Source: Methylobacterium aquaticum (lineage in GTDB: Bacteria; Pseudomonadota; Alphaproteobacteria; Rhizobiales; Beijerinckiaceae). From it: 49,452 nt of DNA. The stretch covers positions 1-49,452 of the forward strand of contig NZ_LABX01000193.1 in assembly GCF_001043915.1 (NCBI RefSeq), written 5' to 3'. Below, piece after piece: positions 14,594-22,798 of the stretch. The translations under genes and the position numbers were made by a program. The notes below the pieces were generated by a model. It worked only from the letters and a program-made list of their open reading frames with translations, ran no database searches and was not told the DNA's origin. Position 1 is the first letter of the stretch. Each line of letters starts with the position of its first letter.

Positions 14594-17236
14594 CTACTGA
14601 CTGATCCAGATCTCCAGGATGTGGGTCTTGATGCCGGGATGGCGCTTGACCGCGGTGACCTGGGCGAGCCCCTCTGCGCGCAGATCCGCGGCGAGCAGCC
14701 GGGCCGCATCCGCGTCGGCCGGATCGCCGTAGCGGATCTCGTTGCGCCGCGCCGCCGCCGAAGTCCGCTCCTCGCCGGGCACCGCCCAGCCGAGCGACCT
14801 GAGACCTTGGCCGACGGCGACGGCCGCCTCGCGGGTCATCCCGGCGAACTGGAGGTAGACGGTGATGCCCTGCGCGGCCCGCCAATCCAGCCGCGCCTTC
14901 AGCGTATCGAGAAACTCCCTCATGTCGGGTCCGAGGTCGAGCGTTCCCGCCTGCACCCGCGCCTCCAGGGCGGCGACGGCGTGCCTTGCCTGCGCCTTGA
15001 GGTCCAGCCAGTCGGGCCGGTTCCACAGGGCGGCCGGAATCTCCGAGAGGGCGAACAGCAGGTTGTAGCGCCCGTTCCGCGCCAGGCGCGGCATCACGTC
15101 GTCGCCGGCCATCGAGACGAGAGACGCCGCCACGACGCGCTGGTCGGGGGCCGGCAGCGCGCCGTCGCGAAGGGCAGAGACCAGTTCCTGCGTCACGGCG
15201 GTGCGCTGGCCCTTCGTCGTCGCGTCGATTTGGCCGATCTTCGCCACGAGGCGGTCGCCCGCATCGGTCGCCGGGGCAGCCCGCGGCGTGTCCTTCGGGC
15301 CGGCAGCCCGGATCTCGTCGCCGAAATCCAGCCCCGTCGCCGCCTCCAGCCGCGCGACCGGGGCGCGATAACGGTCCGGGTCGAACGCGCCTCCCTGGAC
15401 CGGTGCATCGCTGCCATCGACAAATTGCGGCAGCAGGAACGCATCGACCACGAGGGTGCCGTCGAGATCCCGACCCGCGACGACCTTCCAGTAGGCACGG
15501 GGCACCGCGACGCCGTCCACGCGCGGGTCGTCGCCGCGCAGCACGGGGCCGCCGAACACCGTGACCCGCGTGGAATCCGGCGCGAACCGGGTCAGGAGCC
15601 AGCCGGTCAGTCCGGACCATGGGCCGTTGCGGAACGGCGCGAGCTGCACCGCCGCGTTCGGCAGCGCCTCCACCATGCCGGTCACGTGGCTGGCGGCCAT
15701 GTCGGCTTGGCCTTCCGCCACCGGTCCCCAGGCGATCTCCGCACCGGAGACGAGGCGTCCGATGGCCACGCGCCCGGCCCCGTCGAACCAGGCGGGGTCC
15801 GGCTGCTGCGCGGCGGGCACGCGCGGGTCGGTCACGAGCGCCCTCGCGCCCGCATCGGGCAGGACCCGCAGGCCCTGCCGGTCGATGTTGACCGCCGCAA
15901 TCCTCCCGACGCGGCGGGCCGCGTCGAGCACGACGGTGAAGTTCGCGTAGGGGAGCACCGGCCCCGAAGCGGCTGCGGCGGGAATCGGGACGGTGGTGCC
16001 CAGGAAATCGGCACGATAGCCGGACAGGAGCCGGCTCTCGGAGTGAGGAAGCCCGGCGCTCGACGGCTTGGGCCCGGCCTCGACGAGGGGGACGAGCGAC
16101 GGCGGCACGGCCGCGGCGTCGAGCCGGCCGGCCGCCCTCTCGCGGCGGATCAGGGCGATGGCCGCGTCGAGCTGAACTTGGCGACTCTCGAGCTGACGCA
16201 GGCGATCGAGGGCGCTGGCCCTGGCGCTCTCGGCGGCCTGGCGGGCCGCCGCCTCCGCGGCGGCATTCGTTTCTGCCAGGCTCCCTCGGCGTTCCGCGAG
16301 GCTCTTCTGAGCCTCCAGGTCCGTCAAGGCACGGTCGCGCTGCTCCAGCGCCACGTCCTTCGCCCGGTTCTGGACGATCAGGACCACCACCGCGCCGACC
16401 AGAGCCGCCCCGGCGGTTCCGACGAGCCAGCGCCGGAGACGGTCGCGCCGCTCGACGGCGCGGCGGCTCGCGCGCACCAGGGCCCCGATGTCCGGGTCGT
16501 CGGCGAAGCGCTCGGCGTCGGCGAGGGCCCGTCCGTTGAGGAGGTAGCCCTCGGCTCCCGTCCCGCGCCACTGCCGGGCCACGGCCGCGAGACGGATGCG
16601 CTCGCGGGCGGCGGAGGTCGGGGTGGCCGCAGCGTCGTCGGCGGCGGCGGAGGGATTCGCCCTCGCGTCTTGCAGAATGCCGCCGGCCACGCCCAGGACC
16701 GTGCCGAGCCATCCTGGCACGCTGCTGACCGCGAGCGCGCCGTTCACCAGCGGCGGCAGGGGCCAGCGCACCGCTTCGCGAGACGCCCGGGCGGCCGAGG
16801 GGGCATCCTGGGATGCGGCCCCGGCGGGCGGCTCGGGCGGAGGCGCGATCGCCGCGGGCGTTTCCGACTCGTCGAACGGGGCGAGCGGTTCGGAGACCCA
16901 GGCCCGCATATCGACGCCGCCCCGGCCGATCAGCTCGGCCACCCAGAAGTCGAGGATTCCCTGGGCGCGCGCCCGCTCGTCCGGATCCGCAAGCCGCGCC
17001 CCGGTGCCGCGCACCGCGGACACGAAGGCGTCCACGGCCGCGTCGTCCATCGCCCGGCACTGGCCGAGGCGCTCCCGGTGCGCGCGAGCGAGGTCCTCGT
17101 AGCGTGCGAAGCCGGCGGTCGGAGCCGCGGGGGAGAGCGTGCCGGAGGAGGCGACGACCGAGGGAAGCGCCTCGGCCACCGTTAGGACGTCTCCTGTTGA
17201 GCCGCTGGCCCGCGGGGGTACGGGAGCACTGCTCAT
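14594..17236 (-). CDS. membrane-anchored protein with degenerate NUC1-like domain and SPOR-like C-terminus
   Basis: An 880-residue protein in several blocks. Residues about 40-115 are helical. Residues about 211-268 (IRLAAVARQWRG, YLLNGRALADAERF, ASRRAVERR) resemble the segment that follows the NTPase in nSTAND1-type conflict proteins, but no NTPase precedes it here. A transmembrane helix spans about 269-288, then a coiled coil to about 370. Residues about 405-640 match the overall pattern of the NUC1 nuclease of the neighbouring operon (DPRVPAAQQPDPAWF, FRNGPWSGLTGW, FGGPVLRGDDPRVDG). However, the catalytic-His position reads IGRLV, so the nuclease is probably inactive. The last about 85 residues resemble a SPOR/LytR_C fold. 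The start codon overlaps the protease stop by four bases (ATGA). It may be a membrane-bound target, regulator or decoy of the system. Confidence 0.75.
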   Translation of the reverse strand: MSSAPVPPRASGSTGDVLTVAEALPSVVASSGTLSPAAPTAGFARYEDLARAHRERLGQCRAMDDAAVDAFVSAVRGTGARLADPDERARAQGILDFWVAELIGRGGVDMRAWVSEPLAPFDESETPAAIAPPPEPPAGAASQDAPSAARASREAVRWPLPPLVNGALAVSSVPGWLGTVLGVAGGILQDARANPSAAADDAAATPTSAARERIRLAAVARQWRGTGAEGYLLNGRALADAERFADDPDIGALVRASRRAVERRDRLRRWLVGTAGAALVGAVVVLIVQNRAKDVALEQRDRALTDLEAQKSLAERRGSLAETNAAAEAAARQAAESARASALDRLRQLESRQVQLDAAIALIRRERAAGRLDAAAVPPSLVPLVEAGPKPSSAGLPHSESRLLSGYRADFLGTTVPIPAAAASGPVLPYANFTVVLDAARRVGRIAAVNIDRQGLRVLPDAGARALVTDPRVPAAQQPDPAWFDGAGRVAIGRLVSGAEIAWGPVAEGQADMAASHVTGMVEALPNAAVQLAPFRNGPWSGLTGWLLTRFAPDSTRVTVFGGPVLRGDDPRVDGVAVPRAYWKVVAGRDLDGTLVVDAFLLPQFVDGSDAPVQGGAFDPDRYRAPVARLEAATGLDFGDEIRAAGPKDTPRAAPATDAGDRLVAKIGQIDATTKGQRTAVTQELVSALRDGALPAPDQRVVAASLVSMAGDDVMPRLARNGRYNLLFALSEIPAALWNRPDWLDLKAQARHAVAALEARVQAGTLDLGPDMREFLDTLKARLDWRAAQGITVYLQFAGMTREAAVAVGQGLRSLGWAVPGEERTSAAARRNEIRYGDPADADAARLLAADLRAEGLAQVTAVKRHPGIKTHILEIWISQ

Positions 17237-19758
17237 CCGACCGTCTCCTCGGAAGGGGCGGTCTCCGCGAAGAGATCCTGCATCGGCGCTCCCATCTTCA
17301 CGATCTCGGCGCAGTCCATCTTGAGCTGGTGGTCGACGAGGTAGAACTGCACGCGGACCTTGCCCATCAGCTCCCGGAAGAGACGGCGCAGATCGGCGGT
17401 CGTGCTCGGAGCGCCGGCGGCGACGCCGTCGAGACGGGCGAGTTCGTCGTCGATGCGGTCGCTCAGCGCGCGGAGCGAGACCGCCCAGCGTGCGCCGGAG
17501 GAACCGTCGGAAAGCAGCCGGATCGGGGCTTTCGCGGCGGGCCAGGAGACGGCAAACGCCTCGGCGAGCTCTGGGTCGGAGAGCAAGAGGCCGCGCTCGA
17601 GGAGTTGAAGTCCGTCATCCGCCGCCTGCCAGAGATTGTGCTCGTTGACGCTGGCACGGATGCGGGCGCGCAAGGTGGCGAGCGAGGTGGAGGCTGCCAC
17701 CAGCGCCGCCGGCCGTGAGGCGCCGTTCTCCGCCCCCGATCCGGCCTCGAACGCGCTGACGAGCGCATCGAGGGGGAGTTCTGCCACGACGGAGAGGATG
17801 AGCCCGTTGAGCCGCGACGGCTCCCGCTCGAACACCGTCTTGATGAGCGCGCGTGCGGTCCAGGCGTCGGCGGCGGCCCTGGGATCCGAATCCCGGGCGT
17901 CGATCGCCCGCTCCAGGCGTTGCGCCGCCTCATTGAGCTTCTCCGCCCAACGCAGTTCGGTCGCGCCGGCGGCGTGACCGGGTGGAAACTTGCGCACCTC
18001 TTCGAGAGCGTCGAGGACCGAGGTCTGGAGCGCCATCTGGATGTCGCGTAGCTGCTCCCAGTCTGCCTCACCCATCTGTCGCGGCGAAGGCGTCGCTTGG
18101 AGCCCCGACAGGTAGCGCACCTGGATCTGGTGCAGGATGTCGTGGAGGGTCTTGTAGATCGAGAGGTGCGCGACGCCGTCGGCACAGCCCTCCAGCGCCT
18201 CGCGGACCGCCTCCACAACCTGCCGAACCCTCGGATCGCGGAGCGTGCGTCGCGTCGTCCTGAGATCGGAGACCACACGGTCGACGACGTCCTTCGTCTG
18301 CGTGGGCGCAGAGACCAGGGTCGGATCGAGCCGCCCCACCAGGTTGCGCAGGACGTCGTTGCGGGGTCGCTCGTCGAGCACCAGGCGAAGGAACTCCCGC
18401 GTGCTGCCGCGCCGCTCCTCCTCCTCCAGGACGGCCCGCGCCACCGCGACCGGCGGATCGTCGGGACCCACGCCGGTCGGCATGACCCGCCGCCCTTCGC
18501 CCTTCGCGAGGATCAGCGTGAGTTGCCCGTAGTCGAAGGTCTCGCCGACGGCTTGCGCCAGAGGCTGGCGCAGGTCTGCCGGAATCAGCCCCCGGCCGGG
18601 CTCGCCTCGCCCATCGGGTCGGCGCAGGCGGTGGCCATGGCCTCGCGCCTCGATGCTGGCCCGGATCAGGTCGGCCGGCACGCCCTGGTTGAATACCGGC
18701 TTGACCCAGGCCGGATCGCCGAAATGATGCAGCGCCGCGAGATCCCAATCCATGCTGAAGCAGGGGGAGCCGGACGAGCCCGGATCGGTGTTGGTGCGGT
18801 ACCGGATGCGGGTTCCATTGGCGTTCGCGCCGATCACGGACTCGGTGTCGAGCGCGAGCTTCAAGGGGGCACCGTCGGGATGCTGGAGGATCAGGAGCGG
18901 AGCCTGAGGGTCGAGCGGCACCGGTGCCGCGGGCAGCGCGATCCAGCCCCGGCCGGGGCCGGTCGCCGTCGGCGCCCCCACCGGCCGCGCGAGCCGGATG
19001 AGGGCATAGTCGAGTTCGTCCGCCGCCGGAGGCGGCGAGGCCGGGTCGGCGGTCACCTCAGCCGGGGCGTAGGGTCGATCGTCGACGCACCCGTCCGCAT
19101 GCAGACCGACCCGCTCGCCGCCCCGGGCGCCGCTCTCCAGCAGCGCGTAATCGAACAGGCAGGTGACCCGCGTCGGAATCGCCGCCCGTTTGACTTTGGC
19201 GACCACGTGCCAGTTGGTGAGCACGACGTCCGGACCGACGAGGAAGCCGGTGCCGGCGGCATTGCCGTCGATATCGACCCGGCAGACCTGGCCCTCCAGC
19301 GCCAGGAGGCGTTCGACCCAGAGCCGGGCGTCGAGCTTCGCGAGGTTGGGGCGGATGTTGCGTTGCAACCCCGGGATGAGGGTGCTGGCGGGGGAGGACG
19401 GGACGGCGCCGCCCGCGAGCTGAAGCGACAATGCCGGCCCTGCCTGATCCGCCATCGCGGCGACGCCGGGGTAGACGCGGGCGATTTCGGCCCTGACGTC
19501 GTGCCGGTCGGGGCGCTCTCGATAGACGCCGGCGAGGAAGAGGAAGGTGAGGCCCTCCCGCTCCAGCGCGACGAGGAGATCGACGATCGTCTCTTGCAGC
19601 GGCTTGGCAGATTCGGTGAATGCGGTGCGGAGCCGATCGCCCGTCGATGCATAGACGATCTGCTTGACCTCCTTCTCACTCAGGACGCTCGCCAGGAGGC
19701 CGCCGAGGCGCCCCATGTCCGAGCCGCTGAGCGGCGGGGGCGGCAGCGGCGGACTCAT
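17233..19758 (-). CDS. EAD1-like adaptor domain + trypsin-like serine protease + helical C-terminus
   Basis: An 841-residue protein. Residues about 12-105 (SEKEVKQIVYASTGDRLR, YPGVAAMAD) resemble an effector-associated domain, EAD1 type, a small adaptor that brings conflict-system proteins together. Residues about 150-375 are a trypsin-2 domain with an intact triad: H184 in LTNWHVV, D250 in ELDYALIRL and S329 in DPGSSGSP. A second small helical region at about 395-465 (REFLRLVLDERPRNDVL) could be another adaptor. The remaining about 370 residues are helical with no recognised family. There is no signal peptide. It is the middle gene of a minus-strand operon: 24 bp after the unknown 353-residue gene and overlapping the membrane protein by four bases. 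This suggests a sensor protease whose targets are encoded beside it. The protease call is secure; the EAD call rests on pattern and context. Confidence 0.8.
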   Translation of the reverse strand: MSPPLPPPPLSGSDMGRLGGLLASVLSEKEVKQIVYASTGDRLRTAFTESAKPLQETIVDLLVALEREGLTFLFLAGVYRERPDRHDVRAEIARVYPGVAAMADQAGPALSLQLAGGAVPSSPASTLIPGLQRNIRPNLAKLDARLWVERLLALEGQVCRVDIDGNAAGTGFLVGPDVVLTNWHVVAKVKRAAIPTRVTCLFDYALLESGARGGERVGLHADGCVDDRPYAPAEVTADPASPPPAADELDYALIRLARPVGAPTATGPGRGWIALPAAPVPLDPQAPLLILQHPDGAPLKLALDTESVIGANANGTRIRYRTNTDPGSSGSPCFSMDWDLAALHHFGDPAWVKPVFNQGVPADLIRASIEARGHGHRLRRPDGRGEPGRGLIPADLRQPLAQAVGETFDYGQLTLILAKGEGRRVMPTGVGPDDPPVAVARAVLEEEERRGSTREFLRLVLDERPRNDVLRNLVGRLDPTLVSAPTQTKDVVDRVVSDLRTTRRTLRDPRVRQVVEAVREALEGCADGVAHLSIYKTLHDILHQIQVRYLSGLQATPSPRQMGEADWEQLRDIQMALQTSVLDALEEVRKFPPGHAAGATELRWAEKLNEAAQRLERAIDARDSDPRAAADAWTARALIKTVFEREPSRLNGLILSVVAELPLDALVSAFEAGSGAENGASRPAALVAASTSLATLRARIRASVNEHNLWQAADDGLQLLERGLLLSDPELAEAFAVSWPAAKAPIRLLSDGSSGARWAVSLRALSDRIDDELARLDGVAAGAPSTTADLRRLFRELMGKVRVQFYLVDHQLKMDCAEIVKMGAPMQDLFAETAPSEETVG

Positions 19759-19782
19759 GACGACGCGCTCACAGTGGACGAC

Positions 19783-20844
19783 TCAGGGGCGCAGCTCCGG
19801 CTGCTGGATGTTCTTCGTGACGGCGGCGAGTTCGTCAACGATCTTCTTCTTGCGGGCCGCATCGTCCCCGACCGCCGCCATCTGCTTCTTCAGTTCGTCC
19901 GCACGGGCACGGTACTTCAGGTCGGAGACGAGACGCAGGCCCTCGACCACGGCGTCCACCGCCGCCTGCTGGCCGTCCTTGACCTGGAAGAACCGCTGGA
20001 GCACCGCGGCGCTCGCCACCGTCGGGGCGAAGTCCTTCAATTCCGGCCTCTCGCGTCCGTCGAGGCTGAGCACGATGTAGGGCTCGTTGCCGGCGTAGGG
20101 CCGATGCGTCTCCTTGTCGAAGAGGCCGCGGCCGGACGGCGCGTCGCGGTACTCGTAGCGCTCGGCGCGCAGCGTGGCGGGCGCCAGGATGCGGAAATCG
20201 GCCCTCGGCCTGCGCGCGCCGGCGATCTCGAATTCCAGCCGGTCGGTCAGGCCGAAGACGGGCCCATCGAACAGAGCATGCCCGATATCGCCAGCAATCC
20301 GCATGACCTGCCCAGCCCCGAGCAGGTAGCCTGCATAGGGCATCAGGATGGGAAGCCCGGCGAGGCTGCCGAACGCCGCCGACAGCGACGACAGGAAGCT
20401 CTGCGGGAAGGTGGACACCGCCAGTTCCACCGAGACGGTGACCGAACTCGTCAGCACCGCGGGCGAGTAGGTCACGAGCGCTGTGCCCTGCGAGAACGCA
20501 TCCGGACCGTCGAGGTGGGCGTGCGGCGCGGTCTCCGTCGCGATAAAGTTCAGCGCCCGAGCGGACGCAGCAAAAATATCGTAGTCCTTGACGCCGGAGA
20601 CCACGGCAATGTCACGCCCTGTCGAGGAAAAGAACCCCGTCTCGGGAAACCGCCCGGTATAGACATGCCGAATCATGACGGTCAACGGCAAGCCACGCCC
20701 GACCGGCACCCATTCCGTCATGTCGTCATCCATGCCCTCCGGACCATTATCCAGGGAGTCGATCGTCTCCAAGATCGAGGCTCCGGCCACTCTAAACTCG
20801 TCCTCCGGCAGCACAAGCTGGTTCAGCACCCGATAGACCGCCAT
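19783..20844 (-). CDS. unknown protein opening the adaptor-protease operon
   Basis: No family recognised. The ATG at 20844 is preferred because GGGGGAGG lies five bases upstream, giving 353 residues; a GTG at 20868 is in frame. The N-terminal about 110 residues are mixed. Residues about 115-185 (counted from the ATG) contain long apolar, Gly/Ala/Ser-rich stretches, including SSLSAAFGSLAGLPILMPYA, that could insert into or contact a membrane. The C-terminal about 100 residues are strongly helical and charged (QQAAVDAVVEGLRLVSDLK, ADELKKQMAAV). It is the first gene of the operon with the EAD1-like trypsin protein, separated from it by 24 bp. A pore-forming effector or a protease substrate would fit the layout; this is inference only. 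Confidence 0.7.
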   Translation of the reverse strand: MAVYRVLNQLVLPEDEFRVAGASILETIDSLDNGPEGMDDDMTEWVPVGRGLPLTVMIRHVYTGRFPETGFFSSTGRDIAVVSGVKDYDIFAASARALNFIATETAPHAHLDGPDAFSQGTALVTYSPAVLTSSVTVSVELAVSTFPQSFLSSLSAAFGSLAGLPILMPYAGYLLGAGQVMRIAGDIGHALFDGPVFGLTDRLEFEIAGARRPRADFRILAPATLRAERYEYRDAPSGRGLFDKETHRPYAGNEPYIVLSLDGRERPELKDFAPTVASAAVLQRFFQVKDGQQAAVDAVVEGLRLVSDLKYRARADELKKQMAAVGDDAARKKKIVDELAAVTKNIQQPELRP

Positions 20845-21161
20845 CCAAACCTCCCCCGCATCGGCCACATGTCGGACCTTGATCGCGCTCCTCGCGGCAT
20901 TGATCTGTTAGTTTGCGAGTCCTTGGAGCGAACTCAAGCTGAAATTCGTTCGCAGTCGCGCGACTCATGCGACACGCGTTGGTGTTCGGCTGCGCCACAT
21001 TGCGCGACGAGGGCGCCTCCGAGGACGATGAGCAAGCCGCGGGAAGCGGTTGTGATCTGGACGGCCTTCACGGCCTTCATGGTCGTGTCGTGATGGTGGG
21101 GTGATGGAGACGGCCAACCCGGCCGGCATAGGCGAACGTCCCAGGGATCCCGGGAGTTTGA
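20845..21161. other. upstream region of the adaptor-protease operon
   Basis: No convincing gene. It is somewhat AT-richer just upstream of 20868 and should contain the promoter of the minus-strand operon, but no specific elements could be assigned. Confidence 0.4.
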
Positions 21162-21338
21162 TCAGGCTGCGGTGGGTTTGCCGCAGGTCGGACACGTCGT
21201 CCACGCCGCGGACACGACCGGCTCGGCAGCCATCGCCAGCACCTCCTCGACCCGCCGGGCCGTGCCCTTCCCGAACCGCGGCCAGGCCGGCAGCGGCCGC
21301 AGCAACGCCAGCCGCCCGTCGCCGAGCGCATCGATCAT
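21162..21338 (-). pseudogene. possible gene remnant or small zinc-motif protein
   Basis: A 58-codon minus-strand reading frame starts at the ATG at 21338. It includes LLRPLPAWPRFGKGTARRVE and ends with CPTCGKPTAA, a CxxC motif, giving it a protein-like composition. Family C repeat sequence begins exactly at its 5' end, so it may be the surviving C-terminus of a gene cut by repeat insertion. No family recognised. Confidence 0.3.
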
Positions 21339-21369
21339 GTCAACGGCCCAAGATGCCGACGCACGATTG
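21337..21369 (-). repeat. partial repeat family C end, inverted
   Basis: About 33 bases match the reverse complement of the right end of the C element at 24182 (ATnnCAACGGCCC..GATGC.GACGCA). It abuts the interrupted C copy head-to-tail. Confidence 0.5.
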
Positions 21370-21430
21370 ATACCAACGACCGTCGATGACGGCCTCCGGT
21401 TCCGCTCTCGGAGTTTCGCAAGCCTCTGGC

Positions 21431-21537
21431 TTAGAGCATTTTCCGACCAAGTGGATACCGGTTGGTCGCAGAAAATGCGGCACAATCAAAGAGCTAGAGA
21501 AGCTTCGCGATTGCAGCGCAATCGTGAAGCGCTCTAA
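21431..21537 (+). repeat. repeat family B, copy 1
   Basis: A 107-bp element starting TTAGAGCATTTTCCGACC and ending GTGAAGCGCTCTAA, with internal dyads. It shares its terminal CTAA with the adjoining A element. The second copy is at 28934. Elements of this sequence type (AGAGCATTTTCC...) are widespread in Hyphomicrobiales genomes. Confidence 0.85.
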
Positions 21538-21639
21538 GCAGATGTCGCCGAAGTGGTCACCGGTTAGGCGGCAAAAATCTGCGATCAAATAAGAAAATAA
21601 GCGGACGAAGCGTTGACCTGCCAACGCAAGTCTGCTTAG
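21534..21639 (-). repeat. repeat family A, copy 4 (inverted)
   Basis: A 106-bp inverted copy, CTAAGCAGATGTCG through CAAGTCTGCTTAG. It overlaps element B by four bases and lies inside a C element. Confidence 0.9.
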
Positions 21640-21831
21640 CATCGCACATTCGAGACGGGTCTACCGCCTGATGCGTCAGCGTCCTGAGCCGTTGATATGA
21701 CCCATCTCGAATGGCAGGTCGTCCGATCACCCGCCCTCATGCGTCATACGATGTCCGACTGATCGCTTCGCGATGCGGAAATCGGCTTCGCTCAGACGTG
21801 TGGAGCCTCCGGCTTCACCGGGCGGGCGTGT

Positions 21832-21867
21832 GAGACGATGTCCGGACGACCATCCGCACATCGTCTC
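21832..21867 (-). terminator. hairpin at the 3' end of the universal stress protein gene
   Basis: GAGACGATGT pairs perfectly with ACATCGTCTC across a 16-base loop, and the right arm overlaps the TGA stop. It probably ends or protects the usp transcript; no T-run is evident. Confidence 0.4.
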
Positions 21868-22678
21868 AGTGGCACATCAGGCAGCAAAGCGGCGCGTCAT
21901 CCAGAATGTCCCGGGTCACGCCACCCAGCAGCCATTCGCGCAGCCGCGAATGGCCGTATCCGCCCATCACCACGAGGTCGGCGTCCTGCTGCGCGGCAAA
22001 GCGCAGGATCTCGCCAGCGACGTCGCGGGTGGGCCCGGTGAGCGGGTGCGCCGTGACATGCGCGCCGTGGCGGGCCAGATGGTCTGCGACCTCCCCGGCG
22101 CCCTCGAGCCGGGCCTCGCTGCCCACGCTGACGACGAAAACCTGATCCGCACGGGTGATGAACGGCAAAGCGGCCGTCACGGCGCGGCGCGCTTCGGGAG
22201 CGTCCTTCCAGGCGACGACGATGCGGGCGGCCGCAAGGCGGTCGGTCCGAGGCGGCACCGCCAGGACCGGACGGCCGACCTCCATCAGCACGGGCCCGGG
22301 CGCGGCGCCGAGAGCCCCCGCGCCATCGCCCTGCGGGTCGCGCCCGACCACCACGAGATCCGCAGCCAGCGCCTGCCGGACCAGGAACGCCTCGGCCCCG
22401 GCCTCGCCCTGGCGCCAATCCGTCCGCAAGGCGGTGCCGGCATTCCGCGCAAACACCACCCGGGCCTGCGCCAGTTCGTCGATGAGGGCGCGCCGGTCCC
22501 AGGCATAGACGTCCTGCGCCGCCACGATGTCGCCGACCGGCGCCGGCGCGTCGATCGTCCGGGCGGCGAGGCCGGTGAGGCCGGCCTCGAACCGGAAGGC
22601 CAAATCGGCCGCGAGGCGGACACGGTCGGCGGCACTCCGTCCGAGGTCGAGAGACACCATGATGCTGGCGATGGACAT
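21866..22678 (-). CDS. tandem universal stress protein (UspA family)
   Basis: About 270 residues, the length of two fused Usp domains. The first domain (SIASIMVSLDLG...) ends near VVVGRDPQGDG. The second carries the ATP-binding signature LVVMGGYGHSRLREWLLGG, in the G-x2-G-x9-G pattern of nucleotide-binding UspA proteins, and ends TRDILDDAPLCCLMCH. The first domain's loop is less canonical, so nucleotide binding may be restricted to the second. Such cytosolic proteins accumulate under starvation and oxidative or envelope stress. The ATG at 22678 has GGGA nearby; an in-frame TTG at 22696 is less likely. It is transcribed away from the repeat cluster and stands alone. Confidence 0.85.
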   Translation of the reverse strand: MSIASIMVSLDLGRSAADRVRLAADLAFRFEAGLTGLAARTIDAPAPVGDIVAAQDVYAWDRRALIDELAQARVVFARNAGTALRTDWRQGEAGAEAFLVRQALAADLVVVGRDPQGDGAGALGAAPGPVLMEVGRPVLAVPPRTDRLAAARIVVAWKDAPEARRAVTAALPFITRADQVFVVSVGSEARLEGAGEVADHLARHGAHVTAHPLTGPTRDVAGEILRFAAQQDADLVVMGGYGHSRLREWLLGGVTRDILDDAPLCCLMCH

Positions 22679-22798
22679 CTGAAATCCCGGGATCAAGGCG
22701 TGATCGCCGGTAAGACCTTCCAGATCGCCGCCCGGCCGACCTTGCGCTGGATCAAGGATCGCCCCCGCCTGCCGGCAGCCCTCGATTGACCGTGGCCG

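Larger units (their letters stand above)
21370..21698 (+). repeat. repeat family C, copy 3, split by nested B and A elements
   Basis: The left half (21370 to about 21435) starts ATACCAACG and runs to CTCTGGCTTAG. The right half (about 21636-21698) resumes at CTTAGCATCG and ends CCGTTGATAT. The uninterrupted copy at 32926 has GGGCTTAGCATCG at the junction, so elements B and A were inserted at the TTAG tetranucleotide. Confidence 0.8.
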
